Positions 43,298 through 53,589 of a stretch of 64,000 bases of DNA are shown piece after piece. Each line of letters opens with the position of its first letter. Within the stretch, counting starts at the first letter, position 1. Origin of the DNA: Earliella scabrosa (Eukaryota > Basidiomycota > Agaricomycetes > Polyporales > Polyporaceae). The stretch spans positions 1 through 64,000 of the forward strand of contig JABYQQ010000013.1 in assembly GCA_022605405.1 (NCBI GenBank). Direction: 5' to 3'. Both the position numbers and the translations under genes were made by a program. The notes beneath the pieces were generated by a model. It did no database searches. It saw nothing but the letters and a program-made list of their open reading frames with translations, and had not been told where the DNA came from.

Positions 43298-46200
43298 GAC
43301 TCTTCGCTTCACGGGCAGCAGGAAGGAGAGGGAGGCGAGGTGCAGGGGGCAGAGGTGAGCGATCTGGAGAGAGAGGCGGGCCTTCGCGGCTGCGGGTTTT
43401 TATAGCGCGATGGCTGGCCAATCGCGAGATTAACGTAAGTCTGCGTGCTCAGCCCGAGTCCCGACCGCCGTCAGGGCGGGCAAGGTTCGAAGCGAGAGCC
43501 ATTCGGCTGCTTCTCTCAGAGTTGGTCAGCGAGATGAACACGGAAACGAGGAAACGCGAAGCAGAGTCGATCGGGTCAATAAAATGGGACAGAAGGAAGA
43601 TTGAGGAAAAGCCTGTGCGATACCGCAAGCACAAATGAACGTGGCAAGATGCAGCACCGGATGTAGGGGCCAGTGCCGCGTTCGCCAGACGGGCAAGGGA
43701 GGCCCGAGGCGGTACCCCGCGGAGCGAAGGGCCTTCGGTCGTCGGATGCGTACACGCTTCCTGCAGAACGGTCAAGAAAGGGTGGCCGACTAGTCGGATT
43801 GGGTGTATGTGGTTTCTTAGTATGGACGGCGTCCCGCAGGTAGGCGGTGCGTGTCACGGTGCACAGCAATAAACATATACCTCACGTCATATTCGAGCAG
43901 AATACTCTTTTGGACAATGCCAGAGGCCATGCCGAGCGGCGACAAGGACGGGTGGGGAGGGCGCGGGAACGAGAGAGAAGTCCAACAGAACTGCTCGCCT
44001 CCACGAACAATTATGGGAGGCACAATGGGCCCGCTCGTCCGGGCGAGGGTCACAAAAGGCAGTTGCCTATTGTGTGAACGCACATCGCGTAGGACGCAGC
44101 CGGCCGGAATCCCCTTTAACTCCAGCATCCCGAGTCGGAACGTACATCAGGTGGCGGAGATGATAAGTTCTGCGTCCGCTCTCTGGAGCAGTTCCGCCTT
44201 GCCGGGCGACGCCGTTCCGCCTCTGGTGTCTGTCCGAGAGACCAATTACGTCTTGTTCACCTGGAGACAACGGATCCAGGGTCTGAACATGCGGCCATGA
44301 AACACATCGTGCCCCTCGAGGTTACGTGAGATCCTTAGAATCTCGTGTAAGTACCCGCACGCCCTGCGGACTGTATTATAGAAGATGCGGAACACGCGCA
44401 GAAGCGCGCCATGACGAATATCAGAGAGAAGACTGCCAGCGGTGGGAGGGCGTACCTCTTGCTGCGCGCCAATGGGCGGGGCTGCGCGGGACGTCGGAGG
44501 AGTACGCTGCGTATTCGCGACTTCAGCGGCGACGCGACCATTTCTGGAAAGGTACGTCCGAGAATGCCTTCTTGCAGGCGCCAGGAACACCTGCATAAAT
44601 GTTCCCAGAAAACAACGCTCGTGAGCGTGGGCGGAATGTGCGTTCGAGAAGAGATCCAGAAGCATCGCACCATCGTCCGGGTGACGAGCAATGTCAACAG
44701 ACACCTGGAAGCTCTGTCAGCCGTCTCGCGCTGCCCGCGCTCGTTCACTTCGATGATGCTCGCATTTTCGTGTAGATCAGATTCCTGCGCGACGCCGCAC
44801 CCTAAGACCGACACGTGTATCCCAGAAGCAGCGTTGGTGCAGCGCCAGGAGTGCTGCCATCTATTGAGGTTCTCGGGACCACGGCATGTCTCGGAGTCCA
44901 GGACGGTTTTCCCATTTTTTGCAGTAAAACGACGACCACAGCCAGAGTCTGTTACGAGGGGCGTGAGTCCGATCGCTCGGAGAAGAGATACCTCTCCTGA
45001 GATAGCGTCGAGTGCTCGAAGGCGTGATGACGAGGGAAGGGCCGCCATGAGAAGGTGGACGTTCAAGAACATCATCGGGTTTCCCTCCCGCGCAGCAAAC
45101 TTACAGCGCCAAGTGCAACCGCGCCTTGGCCACAGCTGTGACGGCGTGGCGGTAAACGAGCGCGATGGCCAGCACGCTGGCCCAGACGCGTCGCGAGCCG
45201 AGGCCCCTCGCTATGTCTCCGTAAAGACAACAGACTGCCATCTGTGGTCGCCACCCTCTCGCGTCGAACCGGGCTCCCACTCGGAACAGGATTCAGGACT
45301 GGAACGGCTTCATTTACGCCTCCAGCCGAGCGCGCACGAAGGTCGACACGACCGCACGGGGGCGCGTGGATCAGTCAATCTAACTGTACTGAGCTCACGT
45401 TCGCCCTGTCCCCCCCGCTCCCCCGCACATGAAACGCGACATTGCAAAATCGGGCCCCCCAAACGCATATCCACTCCGCCATCTATGAATGCACCCGCGG
45501 GCGGAAGCCCCAGAAGTCTCAATACCTGAGACAATCAAGATAGCAGCAAAGATGCCGGTTCACACCGACGTCGCGCATAATTAAACCATATGCATCCCCC
45601 CCCGGTACGCGTGCGTGCGTATGTACGTACCACTTACTTATCGCGCGCACGAACGCGCCCGCGTCGGATCCCGACCGTGGTGCATCGATCCTTCCAGCTC
45701 GAGTGCCGACCTCGGCGCGTCCTACGAGGTCGAGTGACCCGCCAGGATGGCTTCGGCGGCTTTGGCGCGAACGGTACCCTGTCGTCAAGCGCAACGGAGC
45801 ATCAGTTAGCAAGCAGACTTAGAGTTGGCGGCGGCGGCGAGAACGGCGGACCTGCCCAGCTGCGAAGTGCGAACCCACTGATAGAACGCGCCATCCGTGC
45901 TCTCATCCCCAGCGAACGCGAACTCTGGGGCTAGGTGCCCCCGGCGATGCGCTCTTCCTGAAGTCGAACCCGAATCCGGATCGGGCCCATCGCGAACCTC
46001 CCCACCCGATGCAGATGGGAAGATGGGGGCTGGTCACTGCCGACGACGTCCTTCATCTGTTCGGTGGACGCGCACGACGAGCGTGCTGGATCCGCCGGGG
46101 TCGGAGTCCAAGCGAGACGTGGTTCTGTATGAACTTCTTGAAACGCCTTTGGTTTTTCTCCATCGCGGCCGCGGGCCGCACGACGCTGCCATGCCCGCGG

Positions 46201-47653
46201 GGGCGAGCGTGCGGTGCTACGGCGGGTGCCCAGCTGAGTGGGCGAGCAGTCACTTGAGACGGCGACCTGCGTTCGTAAGAGGACAGGTTGAACCTTGAGC
46301 TTGAGCTCTCGGGATGGGACCAGGGAAGAAGACGCGAAACGTAAACAGCTTACAGGCCTGGAGGCGTTCGAGGATCGCTCCCATGAGCTCACCATTCCAG
46401 CCAGGAACGACCGGATGGCGCCTTCGACAGCTTCCGACCTCGCGTACCTTGAGCGGCTAGTAGACAATGTTTCGAAGCTCGACCAACTTGACCCGGAGCC
46501 CAGTCACGGTACGACTTCGTGCGGGGGGTCCCGATTGCTGCATCCGCCCGTATTGCAGCCCTTCGGTCCTGAACGAACGTGCATCGTGGCGTCGGGCGGA
46601 GACGTTGTGCCTGGCGTTGAGTATACAGGCCTGCCACAGCCTGCCACTCGAGCAGGGCGCACGTCTTCCCGTGAATGGTGAGAGTTCCGAAGCGCCTTGG
46701 CGGAGAGAGTGCGCCCACAGGCCAACAATAGCCCATCATCTTCCCATTCTTCGCCGCGCAGACTAGTCTGGAGTAGTCAGTTTCGCTCCTATCCAACGTC
46801 TTACGTACCCGCCCGGTCGTCCTCGCGACGCCTCCCCTGCGTTCGCGGGTGCTCCTCAGCCCTGCCAGTGCGCGTGCAGGCGACCGTCGCTAGCAGATCC
46901 CCGTCGCTCCTGGGCGCGATGTGCCCGCCGTCCCGCTGACAGCACGGCTTTCTACCAGACTGCCGAGCTGTGTGTGAGAGGGAGAGAGTGAGAGCCGGTC
47001 AGCGGTGCGAAGCGAACGCGAGCGACGAACCACGAGCTCGGACGTACTGGGGGCCTACGTCCAGGGCGAAGCTCCCTCTTCCCCCGAGAGCGCGTGCAGT
47101 TCCCTGCGCTTCTCCACCTGCACACAGAACGGAAATCGAAGCGCGAACGCGAACGCCCGCGCGCACACGGAAACTCACCCGCGAGCGGGGCCTGCTGACG
47201 TCGTCGAGGGCCGATCGATCGTCCGAGGCCCGCTCGCATGCGCACCGTGACCCATTAACGCAGATTCCGGACCAGCGTCCCGGGCTGGGCGACAAGCTGG
47301 CAGCACCTCGCGGGCAGAGTTGTGGATTGGTCAGCACCGATTGCTCCGCTAATCTCTGATCGACCGACATCGATCGTCGCGGCCTTTGTAAACGCGCGCA
47401 GGACGAGTGGGGAGAGCGGTCGAGAATTACAGAATGTATACGTGTGTACCATAAACAACATGCACACAACATGTGTCTCTGTGTGTGTGGCGCTGGGAGA
47501 CAAGCGACGACGCCCGCGATGTCGGATTAGGGAGATGTGCGCATCCAAGAATAAGATACATAGGACTCCCTGTGGTGGACACCGAGCGCGCTGTCAGCAG
47601 TCGCACGTGGATGCACAGAGGATGGACGACGCACGAGGGAAAAGCAAGACAAG
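43298..47653. other. 4.4 kb gene-poor stretch between zinc-cluster genes A and B
   Basis: Long frames occur (plus 44411-45529, 372 codons; minus 44335-45075) but they overlap, lack recognisable domains and have GC-rich random composition. Some short pieces look coding-like, such as a minus-strand stretch at about 44246-44704 and 47040-47240, yet no consistent exon chain could be built. Degenerate gene remnants are possible. No transposon ends were recognised. Confidence 0.4.
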
Positions 47654-48473
47654 TCAGTTGTCGATGAACATATCGTCCTCCGACGGGAGAACGATTGACC
47701 AGTACGAGCGCGGGCTGCTCGCTGCTGACGTCGGCGTCGTCGGAGGGTCCCCAAAGGTGTCGACTTGGAGAGACGGTCGGCCATTAGTGACCGTACACTG
47801 CGAGCTGACGCTGGAAGCCCCGGCGTCTGCTTGGGGAAGGCAAGGTTTGCGTTGAACAAAGACGCCGCTGCGAGCGTCGGGGAACACTCACACGCATAAG
47901 GCGACCCGACATGCGAGGGGCCGGCAACTGGCGAGGAGGAAGAGTGGGAGGGACCGGCTGTTGAGATGATGGCGCAGGCCACACCGATCGCGTCAGTGAT
48001 CGAAGGAGGAGAGAGAGAGAGACGCGTCGGGAGCGCGGACTGACCGGATTGTCCAGCAGCCCTCGAGCACTGCCGGCTGTGCTTCTCGCACTCTGCGCAC
48101 GGGCCATTCGGGGCTCGGGGCGGCAAGCAGCGCGTCCTCGCCCTTTTGCTGTGCTGCGGAGTGAGCGATGCCGGCACGGACCAAGACGGCCAGACGGCGC
48201 ACACTCACCACTCGTCGCACGCCCTGCGACTCATCTCCCCCTCGGGCCACTCGCAGACGAGTTTCTTCTTCTCGCACTTCTTGCAGCGCGCCGGGTTGGC
48301 GGGGTCGCGCACGCACTTTGCTAGCATCGGAGACGGGTCGGCACGTGGGGCAGACGGGGAGGAGAAGAGCATGTGGACGCACTCTTGGTCTTCGCGCAGG
48401 GGAGGCAGGACTTGTCGGTGCGGGTGTGGCGGGGCTCGGCGCGCTGCTTCCTGCCAGAGAACGCAGACTTCAT
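47654..48473 (-). CDS. Double Zn2Cys6 zinc-cluster protein, copy B
   Basis: Paralogue of copy A. Five exons (48383-48473, 48209-48320, 48045-48148, 47894-47957, 47654-47867) give 194 residues. A basic leader (about 22 residues) precedes cluster 1: CLPCAKTKTKC, nine residues, CKKC, six residues, C. An 11-residue linker leads to cluster 2: CDECKRARTRC, nine residues, CAEC, six residues, C. Both clusters have all six cysteines and basic residues before the third. The first two introns fall at exactly the positions seen in A and C: phase 1, two codons before Cys 3 of cluster 1, and phase 2 inside the codon for Cys 2 of cluster 2. The tail is Ser/Thr/Pro-rich and ends SPRSYWSIVLPSEDDMFIDN, like the SPNRSWWEII end of A. 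The donor of intron 4 (GTGTGAG at 47893) was chosen to reach this end; an alternative two bases away changes the C-terminus. Confidence 0.75.
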
Positions 48474-50994
48474 CGCGGGGGAGGAGGGAGAGGACGAGGG
48501 GAGACGAGCAAGGGCGGGGAGAGGCGCGCCAGGGATATATGGCGTGCCATGGAGCGGGGACCAAGAGAGCGAGACATTACGTTGGGACCCGATCGAGCAC
48601 CGCCCGCACGCGGTTCCCAGGCTCTCTCTTTGCAGAACAGCGTTTTGGGACTTCACGTCTGCAAATTCGGACTTGAGCGCGGTATTGCCCTAGCCCTGGG
48701 AAAACGCGTGTGTATATTTGGACTGGGGCCTAGGCGAAGCAAAGTCTGCATCAGGCGGCTCCGTGCGCTGCACGCGGCGCGTCCCCCGAGCAGCCACAAC
48801 CTCGCCCGGGATGGACACCGACGCTGGCACGCCCGCGTCGGGGCTCGGACGAGAGGAGCACAGGGAGCAGGCGCGCTCCGTCGCCGCAGACAGCGATCCT
48901 GGCCACTGGATATCCCGGCATGCATGACATGGTGATGGAGGAAGATTAAGGAAAGAGACGCCGGCCGCAATGCGCCGCGTCCAGTCTTGCACATTAATCT
49001 CGGGAATCCGCACCTCCATGAGAGTGCGCACACGCGTCCCGTCCTCCCGCAATGAAACGCTACCCCCGCCGACGGGGTGCAGTGCGGGGGAGGGGAGGGG
49101 GCCCAGATGAAAGACCGTCGCTGCGGGTCTGCCGCAAACAGCGATTAGCCATTCCGGCGACCCAACGCAGCATTTGAAATGCCGCTTCCAGCTCGACGTC
49201 CCCGAGTGCGGGCGACTCGGACTCGGCACCAACCAACGCCAGGACGGGCGAAACGGCCTTCGTCTGCACCTAAACGTTTACGTTCCTCGCGCGCGGGCCG
49301 GCGGCCTGACCGTAGCAGGCGACGTCCCAGATTCGCCTGCGATCTTAGCGCAACCGTCCTTGACAGCGCATGGCGTGAAACGCTCTCTTGTCGAGATCTC
49401 CTGACGGGCAGCGCATGCGCACTTCCCGTTAAGCATCGGCCGCCTCGCTTCAGCGTTGCCCTGGATGGCCCCGGGATGCGTGGGCAGGAGATTGTCAGCG
49501 CATACGTGAGCGAGGGGGCGGCCATCGGGCCTGGGTCACGTAAGAGTCATGGAGGATGCCAGAGTCCAGGTTGCGCAGCACGTACCGCAACAGGTCCGAT
49601 CCCACTCCTCCTCGTCCCCGGCGAGAGAAGGGGCGGCCGGGGAATGCGTCTTGTCGCGTAAACGTGGGTCCTCCGATACTTCGCTGCAACTTCGCGCGAT
49701 CGTCTGGAATGCAGTTCGCGGTGGGATCGGGTACGAGCTCGTCCTGTGCTGCCTCAAGCTTCGACATCGCCGGCGCCCGCCCGCCCCCCTTTCGGACCTG
49801 CGTCATCAGCATGGGGCTCAAAGACACTCTCGTTTCAGGCTACATTGACCTCTGCTTCCCCCCACCCCCAGCGAGCAAGACATCCTGCGCGCCACATGAA
49901 ACGTCAACCAGTCCCCTCGATACGGCAACGAGACGTACTAGTCCGCCACGTTTCCGCAACACCCACCCAATTTCAGCTCAGGGTCGACGCGCCGCGACCC
50001 GTGGCACGGTGGCTAGTCGCGACGCGTGCTGGGGGAAGACAGACGTGTTGTCCAGCACATGCGTTCGCGCACTCGCCGTGCCACGCCGGGCTCCATAAGC
50101 ACGGGGAATTGGGGGCGAGGAGACCGTCTGAGAGCTCGGAGGGATGGAGGAGTGGTGTTGCCTGCGACGGCCCACGGCTGACAGGACGAGCGTCGGGCGC
50201 TCTCCGCCGGTGTCTTGGCTCGGGCGCCACGTGGCCGTGCATGGCGGCCCAAATCTCTGGTATCTGATATTCTCGCAAATGCCGGCGGCAGTGTCGCCAA
50301 AATCCGGGAGGGTTCATTATGGCTCTATAGATCTCTTTCGGTCGGGTACGAGACGCGAGAATTAGCCTGCCTGGTGGCAGCTCCCCCACGCAAGCCTCAA
50401 TATTATTCGATATTAATATGGTGGGCCCGGGACCGCCCTGCCGTCTTCGTCGAGTTTTTTTTGCGCGGAAGCGGGCACCTCGGAGGCTGCGCCTTGACGC
50501 GCTCAATTTCGCTTCGGGTCCCCCCATCGACGTCGAGGACTCGAGGTAAGGTGCGCGCCGTGGTCTCCATCATCGGCCTTGCCTCGTGTCCTCCGTCTTC
50601 TTGCTTCTCAACAACACAGCTCATTTGCGTGCCTCACTAGAAGCAACGCCTTCGATATGGGCGGTGAGACGCAATTAGATGTATGCTGTTACGAACCTAC
50701 TACAAGGAGACCAAACCGCACGTTCGATCACGCGACTCGCTGCGAGAACGCGATCGGGGTAAGCTAAGCCAATACAAAATTCGAGTCCGAGTTCCGACAA
50801 GGCCAACTGGAGCCACCGGCACGCGCGCGACGCCGTGCAATGACAGCCCCGACGACACGGCGCGCGCCCGCCGCACCGTGATCGTTGTGTTGTGGGTGAT
50901 CGAGAAGTCTGCTCTCCTCGCCGACTCCTCCTCCGCAGGACACCCTGTTTTTTGCGGGGATTCCGGGCGCCCGCTGTTCAGATCTCAGACTCAA
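48474..50994. other. 2.5 kb gene-poor stretch between zinc-cluster genes B and C
   Basis: No gene is supported. A minus-strand frame at 48690-49232 contains SPCHACRDIQWPGSLS and ACSLCSS, a loose CxxC pair, and may be a decayed relative of the zinc-cluster genes, but the six-cysteine pattern is not complete. Another stretch at about 50215-50527 also looks weakly coding-like. Confidence 0.4.
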
Positions 50995-51657
50995 TCACGG
51001 CTCGATGAGCACGACCTGCAAGAACGGCCTCCGGCTCGTTGGAGACGTCGCCACGTCGGACGACGCGGCCGGGCTGAGCGGCGGCGTGTCCGAGTCTGCC
51101 GCGGGGGCGCGAACGGACGCGTCAGCGGAGGAGAGAGATGTGATCGAATCGATCGAACACTCACCGGACTCCGCGGCGGCCAGGGAGCACGCCGCGCCGG
51201 GCGTGCGGGCACAGCTCAGACATGGGCCGCTCCCGGACCACTCGCAGCCGATGTGGGCCTTTTTGCTGTGCGTCGCGCCGTCAGCATATGTTGCCGGAGA
51301 GAGGAGAGGGCGATGCGGGGTGGCGAGAGAGACGCACCAAGTCTCGCAAGGCGTGTTGGTCGTCGAGCCGGGCTCCTCGCAGACGGTTTTGCGGCGCGCG
51401 CATTCGTCGCACCGCGTCGCTCCTTCCTGGACGATGCACCTGACTGAAATGTGGCGCGGTGTCAGCCATGGCCGCCATCGAACAACGGAACAAGCGAGAT
51501 GGACAGAGGCGCACGGCCCCAAAGCAGTGCGTGATAGCAAAGAATGTTGTGGCAACTCGACATCCACGCGCTGGAGAGGATCGCCGCACTGCATGGAAGG
51601 GACGCGAGACATACCTTTCCGATGCCGGCACTCGCGACATGCACGACGCTTGGTCAT
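50995..51657 (-). CDS. Double Zn2Cys6 zinc-cluster protein, copy C (short form)
   Basis: Smallest paralogue, four exons (51615-51657, 51338-51443, 51165-51265, 50995-51095), 116 residues. Almost the whole protein is the two zinc clusters. Cluster 1 starts at residue 7: CRECRHRKVRC, eight residues, CDEC, six residues, C. After ten residues cluster 2 reads CETCKKAHIGC, seven residues, CLSC, seven residues, C, so its spacing is altered and it has fewer basic residues than in A and B. Introns 1 and 2 match A and B in place and phase. The tail is short (DSDTPPLSPAASSDVA then RRPFLQVVLIEP) and lacks the tryptophan motif of A and B. It may act as a stand-alone DNA- or partner-binding module, or as a competitor of the longer copies; this is inference. 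Confidence 0.75.
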   Translation of the reverse strand: MTKRRACRECRHRKGMSRVPSMQCGDPLQRVDVELPQHSLLSRTALGPCASVHLACSVVRWRPWLTPRHISVRCIVQEGATRCDECARRKTVCEEPGSTTNTPCETWCVSLATPHRPLLSPATYADGATHSKKAHIGCEWSGSGPCLSCARTPGAACSLAAAESGECSIDSITSLSSADASVRAPAADSDTPPLSPAASSDVATSPTSRRPFLQVVLIEP

Positions 51658-52803
51658 ATTGTTGGACAGTTGCGCGGCGGTACAGGGGGTTCAAGGTGAG
51701 CAAAGGCAAGTGCTGAGCTGAGGCCACAGGAGCCCAAGCCCCGGGAGAGGGAGAGGAGTGAGGGGGTTGGAGGGAGCGGCATTTCGGAGGACAAGGATAT
51801 TTATTCATTGACGCAAGCAACCAGCGCCCGCGGACGGAGGAGGAGCCCTCAACGCGTTCGTTCCTTGATAGGATCTCCGTGACTTGCAAAAAGAGACGCG
51901 TGTGGGCTCTCCCCTGCGCCCTTCCGGGAGCACGTTTGGGGCCGAGCGCGCCAGGACAGACGCGCCTGCCACACCCAGATCCCCGGGAGGACGGGAGGCG
52001 GGACGGGATCTGGCCCACCAGAAGAGGCAACTTCCTAGCCCACATTGCCTGCCTTCCCAGCGAAGATGACGGGGCTGTTCCTCGCCTACTACGCTTGGCA
52101 CCTTCGCGCCACCCAGTCACGTAGGGCCTCCGCCCGAACGGTGCCCGCCTCCGCTCACGTCGTCGCAGTCCTGTCGAGCCCGCCGCGCGATAATCGTCAC
52201 CGACACGCTGCAGCACTAGTCGGCTTCGGGAATAAGGTTTAATGGCACCGAACAGAGCTTATACACAATTTGGGCAGGCGGCGGGCTGTGGTTGGGCACG
52301 AGGGCACCAGGAGAAGGAAACGTCTGCTCCGCCTTGCCTCGTTGGTGTTTCGTCCGGAGGTGGCAGACGAGGAACATACCGAACGGGCGATGGAAACGTC
52401 GATCGGCGCCTGAGCGGATCGCGGATTGCCGACACAGCAGGCTCAGCGCGCGCAGGGCGTCGGAGGGCGTGAGCGGGCGCCCGCGGCATCCCATGGGATG
52501 ACGGAGCGAGCTCAGGGACCTGTCCACGTTCTCGAAGTTCCATGAAAGCGCAAGCAGGCTGGAGCCTCCGTCAGCGTTAGCGGGGTCTGGCTCGCGGGAA
52601 GCTTGACGCGTTGTACGGCACGGCACGACTGGGACCGTTGAGAACGGGCGCGCGCTCAGGCCTCAGGCTGCCAGAGCCTGATCTCGCTCGGACGGCTCGG
52701 ACTTCGACAAGCGGACATCGCAGCGAACGCCAGTACTTCAGTAGTCGTACACGGCCCGACACCTGTTGATACGCCTGCCCATCACCGAAACGTTGGGGGA
52801 ACT
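51658..52803. other. 1.1 kb region without a supported gene
   Basis: It lies between the start of zinc-cluster gene C and the 3' end of MCTS1. Open frames on both strands have no family likeness. It should contain the promoter of gene C. Confidence 0.5.
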
Positions 52804-53589
52804 CTACAGCTGCTGCACCTTCCAGAGATCGTCTCCCAAATACGTCACCGTCTCGACCCCGACGCCCTTGTTCACCTTCCTGATCTCCTCCGAGCCGAGC
52901 TTCGTCACGCCGATGGCGGCCGCGTGCTCCTTGCCCTCGGCGTGGATGGCGACGGGCGTGTTCGCGGGCAGCGCCGCGTCCGCGGGGGGGAGGTAGCCCC
53001 CGGCGGACGTCAGGCCTGGGCACATCATGTGTGCGCCCGCGAGCAGGAAGCGGATCGCGCCGCGGTCCACCCGGACCATGGGCAGAATGGAGGGGTCTGC
53101 ACGAGACGCGGCATGGCGTCGGGAGGAGCCGCGCGCTGTCAGTTAGAGTGGGACGCGGGATGACGATGCGACGGCTTCGGCAAACAGAACACACGCACAC
53201 TTGTGCAAGAGCCTGAGTGTGGGGAAGAAGGGCCCGTCGAAGTGCTGGAAGAAGAGGGGCTCGCCGTGCAGGGTGTAGATGGAGATGTGTTCTCTGCTGC
53301 GTGCGAGAAGGAGGAGCGAGGAGCGTCGGTCAGAACGGCGGCTTTCGGGCGATCAGAACGCGGTACGACTGACCACTTGACGAGGGTGATGGGCTCCTTC
53401 TTGGGCCATATCTGCTCAAACGTCTCTGTGTTGATCTTCCATTGGGAGAGGATGCTGGAGCGGATGGACCGCTGGACTGAGGACTTGACGCTAACCTGGC
53501 CGGAGACGTCGGCCGAGGGCTGGAACCTGACGTAGCGTACAGTCAAGTGAGAGGCACGACGGAGGCGTGGGCACGCACTTTTTGAACAT
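52804..53589 (-). CDS. TMA20: Translation factor MCTS1/Tma20 (PUA domain)
   Basis: MCTS1 (Tma20 in yeast) pairs with DENR (Tma22) and acts in ribosome recycling and reinitiation. The first coding exon is only 11 bases (53579-53589) and the second starts at 53526; together they read MFKKFQPSADVSGQVSVKSS. The N-terminal domain continues with SIRSSILSQWKINTETFEQI and ITLVKCREHISIYTLHGEPL, then FFPTLRLLHKYPSILPMVRV, which matches the LHKYPFILP wording of MCT1. The PUA domain follows: DRGAIRFLLAGAHMMCPGLT, SAGGYLPPADAALPANTPVA and IHAEGKEHAAAIGVTKLGSE, ending DDLWKVQQL. About 181 residues, the normal family length. Splice phases all agree with the protein alignment. It is the only clear housekeeping gene between the zinc-cluster genes and XPO1. 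Confidence 0.94.

Noticed and set aside
44411..45529. Plus-strand open frame of 372 codons, overlapped by a minus-strand frame at 44335-45075
   Set aside because: The two conflict, neither shows a domain, and both look like GC-driven chance frames.
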